Shown here one piece after another: positions 26,101 through 38,100 of a stretch of DNA of 64,000 nucleotides. The DNA is from Dryomyza anilis (Eukaryota > Arthropoda > Insecta > Diptera > Dryomyzidae). The stretch is taken from positions 30,653,963-30,717,962 of the forward strand of contig OX638133.1 of NCBI GenBank assembly GCA_951804985.1. Direction: 5' to 3'. Each line of letters begins with the position of its first letter. The first letter of the stretch is position 1. Made by a program: the position numbers and the translations under genes. The notes under the pieces are model-generated. The model made no database searches. It was not told the origin of the DNA and worked only from the letters and a program-made list of their open reading frames with translations.

Positions 26101-29100
26101 TTTGCTTTCAAACCTTGTATGAGGCATCGTCTAAGCGTTGGTTCATTTGAAACCAAACAAACTACAGTTTAAGCTCAACGTGGATTCGCTTCTTTGGTAA
26201 TAGTAGCACATAATGCTACGTCTACAGTCGGGTTTAATATGACATTCCATTCCAGTTTTAATACAAAAATCGACTTTGCTCCAATGTCGACTTAGACCCA
26301 GTCTCCCCTATTTCAAAATTTTAGTTTTAAGAAAAATAGACAAATATTTAAATCATTTTTGACAAAAATCGGTTTTACATACTTTTTTAAACACCTTTTT
26401 AGAACCGGTATAACATCGAAAATGTAGCCGCGATAGTTCAGTGGTTTGTGCGTTGGACTGCGAGCCGAAAGGTCCCCGGTTTAAGCCTGGACTGGGGCTA
26501 ACAACATCTTTTCAAACAAACATTTTTCTATACCGCGCTACCTCTCGGCAGTAAATGGTAAACCTCCGAGAGTAAAAACATTGCCTATGAAAAGCTCTCA
26601 CCCGCCGTTCGTATTTGGCAATAAACTGTAGGTCCCACCACTTTGAGTACAAATATAACACGCACTGCTCAAAATGGTGAGAGAGCTCGGCCTAAGTTCT
26701 TATAGAACTGTAGTGCCAAACTATAACATCGAAATTTTAATATCGGTTTATTTATCTAACGGTTTCGGTTTCTGTTTTAAGTTTCAAAATGAAAAGATAT
26801 CTGTTTCAATCCCTGGTAAAAACCTATTTCATCTGATTCTCCATATAAATATAATAATCATATTATTTAGCAAATCAACGTAGTAAAATTTAACGCCAAA
26901 TATGCCTTAATCAAGTAATGGTTATGCATTTAATTATTTCACTAAATTATCGCATCTTTGTTGGCACAAAACACTCAAGAACAATGCGAAAAATGAATAA
27001 TTAATGCAACAATAAAGTATACGAATAATAAGATTATGGAGAAAGGTTCCAGCAAACACCATAAATTCCTTCCGAACAAAAACAAAAAAGAAAATATACC
27101 AAAATCTACCCGAACTACGCGGTACGCAAGTCTTTCAATACGTAACTCAGACAAGAGTCGAGAGACTCCACAGCACAAAAGATGAATAAATAATGAATAT
27201 TATAATAATTTTTATTGTTATTAATTCACCAAGCGGAAGCAACATATTAAGGAAGCCGACAACAAGAATCGAGAACCATGAATCAGAATGTTGCTGGCTG
27301 GGTCGTCGGTGAGGGGAGATCCGCGAAAAAGGCAAATCCAGTCATATAATAAAAATAAAAAATAAAAAACATGGGGCTCCATAATAAAGAAAAAATGTTT
27401 GTTAGTCGGTAGCCACCAGCTGAGAAGACTTTCTTGTATTATGCTGTTGTTGTTTTTGTTGTTGAATTGATTTGGCTTTTGGGCGCCACTTGTGCCGCTT
27501 TGTTTTGTTCTGGGACTTGCGAATGGAGTGCCGTCGCCTGTGACCAACTACAATAAATGCAACATCAGCAGCAGCAGCAGCATGTGGCGCTAACTATTTT
27601 CGGTGTTTCTGTCCCTTGATTTTTTTTTTGTTGTCTGGGTTCCTTTTTCCAAAGGGGTGCTGCGGGAAATGGGGCGCCTGTGGAGGGACGCACGCTAGCC
27701 GACTGTTTTATTGGAACTGCTGTTGATGGCGGCCAGTGTGGCAAATGAACCCGAATTGTTTATTTTTTTTAATTCTTAGCAGCACAGAGTGGCGCATGTT
27801 TTATTGCTATTTTCACAGTTTAGATTTGATTAAATTTTCTGTGGGGTTGCAATGCAATTAATTATCTAATATATAATTTTACTAAAGTTTATAATTAAAA
27901 AATTTTATGATTTGTGTATTTTTTTTTTTTTTTTGAAATCATAAATATTAAAAAAATAAATTGTCCGAATAAATAAAATTGAATTTTGAACAGTTTTCAA
28001 AATACCAAATAAGAAAAATGTTTCATTTGGACATCCTTAAAAAAACTATTTTTCGTTTGTTTGTTTGTGCGCTATGAAAACGTACACCTGTGAACGGATT
28101 TTTTTAAAATATGGAATATATATCCTACAGACCTAGGAGAAGGTCACTATATAGTTTTCGTTTACTACGCCCACTTTTACTACCATTTTTATTTTTTGTG
28201 TATGTTTCAGATTCCTAGCAAAACCGCTGAACGACTTTTTATGAAAATTTGCATTACTATGATATAAGGTCCATGGAGTATGCTAAGTCAGAAATAAATC
28301 AGATTGAACAAAGAGGAGTGGCACCTCCCATAGAACCCAAAAATTCAGTACGCTATATCTCAGCCCTAATGTTATCGATTTCAATTAAACTTTAAATTGG
28401 ATGTTACTCATTTTAGTTAATCTCACCACACCAAACTCACCATACCATCTACTATATATTTGTGAATGTTTGTATGTATGTTCCGAATAGACGTCAAAAC
28501 GGCTGAACCGAATTGAATAAAATTTTGACACAATATCTATGTTGGGTCTGGGTAGAGTATAGGCTATATCTCGGGCTTATTGATAGACTGGGCATGGCAC
28601 CTCCCATATACCACCACAACGAAACTCACCACACCGAAAATTACTTCACCACACTAAATTCATCACACTAAATCTCACCACACCAAAACTTCTACTGGAA
28701 AAACTTTACGGGAAAGAATTCTACTGGGAAGAATTCTATTTTTATTTTGGTTACTACATTTATAACACCAATAAAAAACGTCCACAGCGAAGCACGGGTA
28801 CCTGTTATAAATAATAAAAATTAATCAAATCACTCCATATCCTTGCATTCACAAAATCTTTGCACGGGTCCAGCTATTCTATATATTTCTCATTTTCTGT
28901 CACTCAGACATTGAGACAATCAGATTTTCTAATATAATTTTTTCTAATTCTTCTCTAAAAAATATTGAGAAGTGTCACACAACATTCATTTTTAACAATT
29001 TGATTGGAATAAACCTTAAACCGTTGTTATTTTAATATAAATAAATTTGTCTCTGAGAAGAATGTCCGGAGATGAATTGTCTCGGGGAGGAATAGTAACG

Positions 29101-32100
29101 AGGAATAATTGTCTGGGGTGGAATAGTTCGGGAAAGAAATATCTCTGAGAAGAATTGTTTGTGGAACCCATTTTATCGACTTAAACGGAGAAATACGAGG
29201 AACAATTTTCCAGGAATTGTTCGGTGAAAAATTATTCGACTCCAAAAATCTATTATTTATCTCTGAAAAGATTTATATCTGCGAAGATTAGTCTTGGGGA
29301 AGAGTCGTCTGGAGAAAGAATTGTCTAGGGGAAGATTGGCAAGGCGATGGATTGTCCGAGTAAGAATTTTCCAGCTGACTCAGTTGTTTTCAAACGTTTT
29401 AAATACATTTTTAAATACATTTTTTATACTATTAGCTGTTTCGGAAATAAAGTACATTTAATAAATTCTAATTGATATTAAATGATTTAATTTCTAATCA
29501 TGAAGCTGGACTAATTGGAAATTTCAAAACAATGAATAGTATATAAACTGATAATGTCAAATGTGTTTTTATTACCGAAAAGAAGTTCAGTTTAGTTAAC
29601 GGATTATGGAAAATTCTCTTCTACACTATTCTACCTTTCACTATTCTTCCCTGACAATTATTTTCCATAACACTTTTATATACATCAATATTTCCTCGAG
29701 ACAATTATTTCCCAGACAAGTCTTCCCTTTAATAATTCTTCACAAGACAATGATTAACCGGTTCTATTGTCGCTCATTTCTTCTTCAAAAAAGATTGAGA
29801 AGTAATTAAAAATGAATATTTTGGATTAATTCTTAATTATTTGTTTTAAATAAACTTTTGTTCGCTTTTATTTTAATATAGAATAGTTTATGAAATAATT
29901 ATTTGTCTCTGAAAAAGAATTATCTCGCGGAAGAATTCTCTTGAGAAGAATTGTTTTGGGGAAAAAATTTCTGGGGTGGAATAGTCGTGGAAAAAATTGT
30001 GTTTGTATTCACCGCAAAGTCAATAGTGCTAGAAAAAGTTCAGTTTAATTATCGGGTTACGGTAAATTCTCTACTACACTATTTTCTGTGCATCATTCCT
30101 CCCTGACCATTATTTCCCAGGACAATTTCTATACGTCAATATTTTCTCGAGACAATTATTCACCACAAGTCTTCCCTGTAATAATTCTTCTTCATTCTTC
30201 TTCAAAAAAAAAAGATTGAGAAATAATTAAAAATGAATGTTTTGCATTAATTCATAATTATTTGATTTAATTTATTTTTTATTCGCTCTTATTTTAATAT
30301 TGAATAGTATGTGATAGAATTATTAGTCTCTGAAAAGAATTATTCGGGGAAGAATTCTCTTGTGGAAGACTTTTTTCGGGAAAGAATTGTCTGGGCTAGA
30401 ATTGTCCTGGAAAAATTTATCTCTAGGAAGATTTTGTTTAGAATTGTTCTGTCCGGAACCAAAAAGATAGATTTATTATCATATTAAACTAAAAGAAATT
30501 ATAAAGGATTGGGTCTGCTGTTTCCAAAGCAAAATTTCCTCGGCGTTTTACCAAATGTAAACTACGGTTTTTCTAGTAATTCCAGGAACTTTGAGTATTA
30601 AAAATTCTCAAAAATTATAAAACTTAAATAAAAATGAATTGTCCGGAAAGATTTTTTCACGAGAATTGTTCGGCAAAACATTTTTCGACCACCTAAATTC
30701 AGAAAACATTAAGAATTATTTATCTCTGTGAAGAATTATATCGGAAAATGTAATTTCTGGGAATTGTCTTTTAGAAGAATTGTATATTCCAATAGTTAAC
30801 GAAACATCAAGAATTATTTGTCTCTGCGAAGAATTCTCTCGTGGAAGAATTATATGAGGTGTTAATGTTCAGGAAATAATTTTGTCTACGAATAATTGTC
30901 TCGTGAACGAATAGTCTTAAGGTACATTGTCAGGGGTGGTAACGTTCGGGAAAGAATTGTTCCGAAGAGTACTAGACTAGAAGTAGTTCAGCGATAATTG
31001 TGCATGATGGAAAGATATACGAATTCGAATTTCGGTAGTAAATTTTAATAATTTCGACTCGTTGTTGGCTCGTATATCTTTCTATTATGAAATGGTAAAC
31101 CTTACTGAAGAGAAATGTCAAAAGAGCGGCAAGAAATATGGCGTCGTTTGCTGTCCCTGTCGCTCTACTTTTGTAGCGTACCTGAAACCCTTCTTATTGA
31201 AAAACCCTTTATTTGTACTCAAAGTGGTGCGACCTACAGTGTAATGCCGAATCCGAACGGCGGGTGAGAGCTTTTCATAGGCAATGTTTTACTCTCGTAG
31301 GTTTGCCATTTACTGCCGAGAGGTAGCGCGGTATAGAAAAATGTTTCTATGAAAATTTATTGTTAGCCCCCAGTCCAGGCTTGAACCGGGGACCTTTCGG
31401 CTCGCAGTCCACCGCGACATCTAATATATCCGCGGAAGGATATATTACATGTTATTTTATTTAGTACTTCTCAAGCATCTGCGAATAATTTACGAATCAC
31501 CATGAATTGTTTGAAAAGTCTTAGCGTACATTGTCAGGGGTGGTAACGTACGAAAAAGAATTGTTCCGAAGAAGAGTAGGCTAGGAGTATTTCAGGGATA
31601 ATTGTGCGGCTCTCTAAATTAACGAAACACCAAGGATATATTACATGTTCTTTTATTTAGTACTTCTCAAGCATTTAACAAGTATCTCAGTTCATTCTGC
31701 CGTCTGTTTGTCCGTTTGTTTGTCTGTCTGTCTAACTGTCTCCAACACTATCGATGTATGGCATTTATACTCCTTGTCGTCTGCAAATTGTACTGTTTTT
31801 TTTTTTTTTTGTTATTTTTTTTATCGATTGCCTCCTGGTGCCGACAACCAACACTTGGTGTTAACACTTCGGCTGATGACTTTGTTATTTATTGCATGCA
31901 TCACTCGCAACAATTGCCGTTGCAAGCCAAGCCGCTCAAGTTCCGCATTCCGCATGAGGTTGTTGGATGGTTGGTTCCTCCATGTCTCCAGCGCACCCTT
32001 AAAATGTCTGTTTTTGGTTTTTGTTGTTGCCGCCGAAGAAGAAGAAGAAGTTGAAAAACACAAAATCAAAAACAAACAAAAAATTGTTGAAAGATTATAT

Positions 32101-35100
32101 CGCAGCACGTTATGCAGTGTTTTGTGTGCAATTTATTGCCATTTTTAGATCATTTTCACAATTATTTCTTTTTTTTTCGTCTTCTTCTTTTTTGCTACTC
32201 AAGTGCGTTACTTACTATATTATTTTATGCTGTCCAATTATGTGCAGACACCGCCATATAGTCTATCTTAATGGCACCAGATATGTGTGTTTTTTTTTTC
32301 TTTCCTAACCAAAAATACAAATTGTACAGAGGGTGGCATCAATGGGCGTGGTTGTATTTTAATGACAGGCTGCACACTTCAGTAGTACACCTCGCACCAC
32401 CTTTGAAGAAACCCCCATGACACTTAAAGATTATTAGCTCAGGAATTGGCAAAATATTGCCGTTTAAAGTATTTTACGATGTGTCTGTACTTAATCTATA
32501 ATATATGGTTCTTTCCTATTTTCAGAGTCATTGCGGGTCGCCGACATTCGAAAAGGAGCTACGTGAGCAACTAGACAAGTAAGTTATTCAAAGTGTTTGT
32601 AACAAGATTTTTGATAATTTTTTGATTTTAATTGTCTGACTAATCTAAGTGATAATAGTACTCTTTATAACTGATTCTGATAGATATTTGGTTTACATTT
32701 TGACAGTTAACATCAGTTATTTTGCTACCAATACCCGCATATTTTCCCTGATATAATTCCTCCCCGAACAAATCTTTCCCTGTTCAATTATTCACCGATA
32801 TCGCACATGACTAAAAATTGCAGATACTGGTTTTCACTCACACGATCAGACATACGACAGACGACTGACCGAAACGAGTACTAGAATTAGTGATGCCAAC
32901 TAATTGAACCAATTGATTGAACCAACTGAACCCATTTGACAAATCATTTTATTCGTTTATCCTAAATGTTAAGTCGTTTCTTATAACCAAATTTAAAGCG
33001 TTCTTCAATGACTATATAATAAATTTTTATAATACACAATGAATTCGTTTCTTCTACTTCTGGTTCACATGATGACGGTTACCGTCAATTATTTTCTTGA
33101 CAATAACAACTCCCATATTTTCCATGTTAAATTATTCGCCGAGAGAATTATAATTTGTTCCCAACACATGCCTACAAATTGCAGAAACGCATTTTTCACT
33201 CACACGATCAGACATGCGACAGACGACTGACCGAAACGAGAATTAGAACTAGTGATGCCAACTAATTGAACCAACTGAGCCCATTTGCCAAACCATTTTA
33301 TTCGTTTATCATAAGTGTTAAGTCGTTTCTTATAACAAAATTTAAAGCGTTCTACTATGACTACATAATACATTTTAATAATACACAATGAATTCGTTTC
33401 TTCTTCTTCTGGTTCACATGATGACGGTTACCGTCAATTATTTTCCTGCCAATACCTACCCCCATATTTTCACTGATATAATTCCTCCCCGAACAAATCA
33501 TTCGCTGTTCAATTATTCACCAAGAGAATTATAATTTTTTTCCCCACACATGGCGAGAAATTGCAGAAACTGTTTTTTACACACACGATCAGACATACGA
33601 CAGACGATTGCCCGAAACGAGATGCCATCTTACTGAACCAACTGATTGAACCAACTGAAATCATTCGCCAAACCATTTTATTCGTTTATCATAAATGTTA
33701 AGTCGTTTCTTATAAACAAATTTAAAGCGTTCTACTATGACTATATAATACATTTTAATAATACACAATGAATTCGTTTCTTCTTCTTCTGGTTCACATG
33801 ATGACGGTTACCGTCAGTTATTATCCTGCCAATTCCTACCCCCATATTTTCTCTGATACAATTCCTCCCCAAACAAATCTTTCCCTGTTATTCACCGAGA
33901 ACTTGAACTAGTATTGAACTAGTGATGCCAACTAATTGAACCAACTGATTGAACATACTGAACCCATTTGGCAAACCATTTTATTCGTTTATCATAAATG
34001 TTAAGTCGTTTCTTATAACCAAATTTAAAACGTTCTACTATGACTACATAATAAATTTTAATAATACACAATGAAAATATTTGTTTGGGGAGGTATTACC
34101 CAAAACAAATATTTCCCTGTTCATTTATTCACCGAGGGAATTATTATTTTTTCCCATACATGGTTACAAATAGCAGAAACTGGTTTTTCACTCACACGAT
34201 CAGACTTACGACAGACGACTGACCGAAACGACAACTAGAACTAGTGATGCCAACTAATTGAACCAACTGATTGAACCAGCTGAACCCATTTGCCAAACCA
34301 ATTTATTCGTTTATGATAAATGTTAAGTCGCTTCTTATAACTAAATTTAAAGCGTTCTACTATGACTACATAATAAATTGTAATAATACACAATGAATTC
34401 GTTTCTTCTAATTTTCGACCACATCCCAAAGTAAGGTTTTTTCTGTTGAGGTTTACTCTGACAATCATGTTTATGTCTCTCCTGTCCGCTAAAGATGATT
34501 TTTCATATAAACTCATTTTATTAGCAGAATCTAGAATATAAGTTATAATAACAATCAAACACAGTTTCTGACAGTCTTTTCCATGGCCCACGGTGCAAAT
34601 GCGTCTTTAGCATTCATGTGTTTTTCCAACAAAAAAAAAAGTCAAATCTAGCACTATGCCTAAATGTAAATTGCAGCATGGCGTAATGCAATGTTGCACT
34701 TTTTATTTGCGCCCTTTAACCACCATCAATCACGTCCTGCGTCCATCCACACAGCAGTCAGTCGTGGAGCCAACCGCGTCGTAATTGCCGTAATTGTAAA
34801 ATTTTCTCCTATTTCTCTACTTTGCATTTGCCTCCGACTGCTCTGATTGTCTGCGAAGGAGTTTGTTTGGCCGACCGGCCATGGAGCCATGGTCTCAGAA
34901 CATTTGAAAACTTGAAACACATTTGCCGGCAGATGCAAAAATTCGAAATTAGCGCGCGATGGTGCACCACAGCAACACAGCCATGGAGCTACAATTTAGA
35001 AGCAAATTACATATACAGGGTCGTGCATTGTAAATTGTTTGCGCAATCAGTGCCACTTAGAGTACAATACCTCTCGTAGTAGGTACTCGTTTCGCTGATC

Positions 35101-38100
35101 AGCAGTTATGATTTATCTCAAAGCTATTCCTGAGAATACTCGACGATTGTTAAGTACCATGTATTTTTATTTCTTCCTTTTAAGTGACTAATAATTTCGA
35201 ACAAATGTAAAAAAAAACACTGCCTTGAAACATAAATATTTTGCACTCAAATGCATTAGCGCGAAATCCAGAAAATGGTCTGCAATTAGGGAAACCTAAG
35301 GTTTATGATTCGCCGTGGCATAAATAAAAACGATTACTGCAATGAGGTTCAGGCCAAATGAAAGATTTCGCTAGTCTAATAAGTTTTAAAATAGAAGAGC
35401 TTTTTTCAGAACATTAAACATAAACAGTTGCTTCAGAAGACTGCGACTTAGTATTCAGTACGTATTATAGGATAATACTTCCCCAACATGCATGAAACAT
35501 TCCCAAAATTATACCCATTAAACGATTTATGAGCGCTCTGAAATTTGATTCATAAATTAGATAAATACGATCATGAGATGCATGAGATACATTCAGTGAA
35601 ACAAATAAAAATTAGTTTTACGCATGTCTGCACTAAGAAAAACATGTCCATGATGTACCTACGATGTTAGACTCATTTATGATTGAGAGGAAACATCCGA
35701 AAGTAGATTAACTGTGGAGTCTAAAAGTCTGATAAATATTTAGGTTTTAGTAGTATTAATTATGAGCTTTTCAAAACGTGCATTCTAGCCTGTTTTCGGG
35801 AGCAATTTTGGGTTTTTTCATTTGCTCAAATATGAAACTATTAGGTGTATTAAAATACGCATAAAAAGAGGGGTTTTTGAATCATAAAGCGTGGATAAAG
35901 GCCCATGTTTCGGGAGTCTTTCTTGTATGTATTAAGTGCTCAATTATTAATGTTTTAGAATTATTAAATGTCACATAAATGTGAGAGTTTTTGGGCTTCA
36001 AAACCTGTCGGTAGAGACCCAATTATCTCGAGACATTTTTGGTGTTCTTATATGAAGCTAATACTCAAAATATGACTCTTTTAAGAGGCATAGAAGACTT
36101 CAAATTATTGATGCATTAATTATACGAAGTAATTCTGCCGTCGTAGCGTGGGTAGCTCGTCTGGTTAGAGCGTTGAACTATGAGCCGAAAGGTCCCCGGT
36201 TCAATACCCAGTGACTGCCAACATATTGCTGATAGAAAACATTTTTCTATGCGACGCTACCTCTCGACAGTAAATGGTAAACCTACGAGAGTAAAATATT
36301 GCCTATGAAAAACTCTCACCCGCCGTTCGGATTCGGCAGGTCCCACCAATTTGAGTACAAATATAACACGGACAGCTCAAATGGTGAGAGACCTTGGCCA
36401 AAGTTCTATACAGAACTGTTCAGAACTTAATTCTGCCAAGACAATGCTTCCCCGTACAATTTCCATCTGGTACAATTCCGACTCCTGAGAATTCTTCCCT
36501 GATTTTCTATACCAATTTATTTCAAACTTATTGAAGTAGGTTTTGATATCTCAAGTATTCGAATCTTGTAGTAATTCAAAATTTTGTCTTTGGTAAAGAT
36601 TAATTTGAAAGTAGTTAGAGTTACCGTACCGTATGCGAGCATCTCTTCCCAGTTTAGGAGAAATAAAATTTAACAAAAGTGAGGGTTTTTAAATCGTATG
36701 CTCGGCCTAGGTTTCGAGAGTTTTTTTGGACTTGTTTGTGAGAGAACTCATTTAAGAGAATTCAAAAGTTTTGAATATTTCATTCCAAAATTCTTTCACA
36801 AGACAATGCTACCCCGGAATATTTTTACTGAATTACTCCAGAAAATTCCTTCTCGAGCCTGATCTCTTTCTCGAGCCTGATCCCTGATATTCTATAACCA
36901 TTCTTATCATACTTTTCAGTAGAAAGTAAGATTTTTAAGATATCTCAAATGAAAACCGAACATCAGTTTTGACCAAGATTAATTTTGACGTCAATAGAGA
37001 TATGGTACCGCATTCGATCATCTCTATCCAGTCCAGGAGAAATAAGAAACTAATAAATGTCAGGGGTTTTGAGCTTATTAAATCGAGTAATCGACCCTTG
37101 CTTCGAAAACTTACCAAAAATTATTCCCGGTTAATTCTTTTCAATGCTTCCGCGGAAAATTCTTATTAAATTCAATATTCCCCGCGGCAATTCCTTCTCG
37201 AAAACCGCAGAAAATCTTAATTTTGGCTGTCCGTTTTCAGTTTTGATCAAGATTAATTTTGACGTCAATAGAGATACCGTACCGCTTCGATCATCTCTAT
37301 ATAGTTAGGAAAAATAAAAAAATACTAATAAATGTCAGGGTTTTTGGACTCATTAAATCGTGTAATCGACCCATGTTTCGAAAACCTTTTTGGACTCACC
37401 GAAAATACTTCCCCGTTAATTAGTTTCAATGTTTCCGTGGAAAATTCTTACTCAATTCAATATTCCTCGCGACAATTCCTTCTCTTAGATTCCATGTTTC
37501 GAAATCATTTTTGGACTCACCGAAATTCTTCTCCGTTATTTCTTTTCAATGCTTCTGCGGAAAATTCGTACTCAATTTAATACACCTTCTCGATACAAAT
37601 CTTCTCTGATTTTCTATAACTATTCTTCTCAGATTTCTGGAAGCGATTCTTTCAGTAGGACTACATTTATGCTAGATAGAAGTAGATAAAGATACCGTGT
37701 TCGAGTACAAAACCAATATCATTTGTATATTTTCCAAATAAATTTTTAAACTTTTACCTTTATTTCATTTTTATTTTTAGTATGCAACGCGTTATGAAAT
37801 CTAAGGAACGAAAAACAATGCAAACGTGTCGAGATCATAAAATTCTGCAGGTATGTATCGCAAATTTACAATCTTCTTAGATATAAAATCTCAAATCTTG
37901 GAATTTGGGAAAAATTCAGATGTTCGTTAAAAGATTAAGAATTCGCTTAAGTTATTATAGAAATGCTATTCGAAATATTATTTTTGCAAAACTGAACTCA
38001 CGATTATTTCCATGAATGTTAAGAAATATAGGTCGAAAAGTTCTCTCGAGAAAAACATTAATTCTTCCTCAAAAAACTTACACTCCCTCCATCTACTTAA

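Larger units (their letters stand above)
14148..32527 (+). other. Intron 1 of the NCKAP5-like gene (if exon 1 is right), 18.4 kb
   Basis: Holds SINE copies 2-5, MITE copies b and c, and the elements listed separately. The stretches 14.15-15.6, 16.3-18.5, 19.2-20.0, 24.3-25.0 and 26.7-27.0 kb are AT-rich with nothing recognised. Unique, GC-richer blocks at ~20.1-21.25, 27.4-27.8 and 31.7-32.4 kb could be intronic regulatory DNA; the 31.6-32.3 kb ORFs are in a T-rich and GAAGAAG-rich setting and show no family. Confidence 0.5.

Noticed and set aside
31645..32308. 167-, 112- and 95-codon overlapping ORFs as a gene
   Set aside because: Driven by T runs and a GAAGAAG microsatellite, open in several frames and both strands, no recognised domain, no splice support.
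34241..34591. 116-codon minus ORF
   Set aside because: It extends into the ~350-bp tandem repeat; the repeated part (TYDKR.KWFGKW) also appears in the ORF at 33200-33388 for the same reason.
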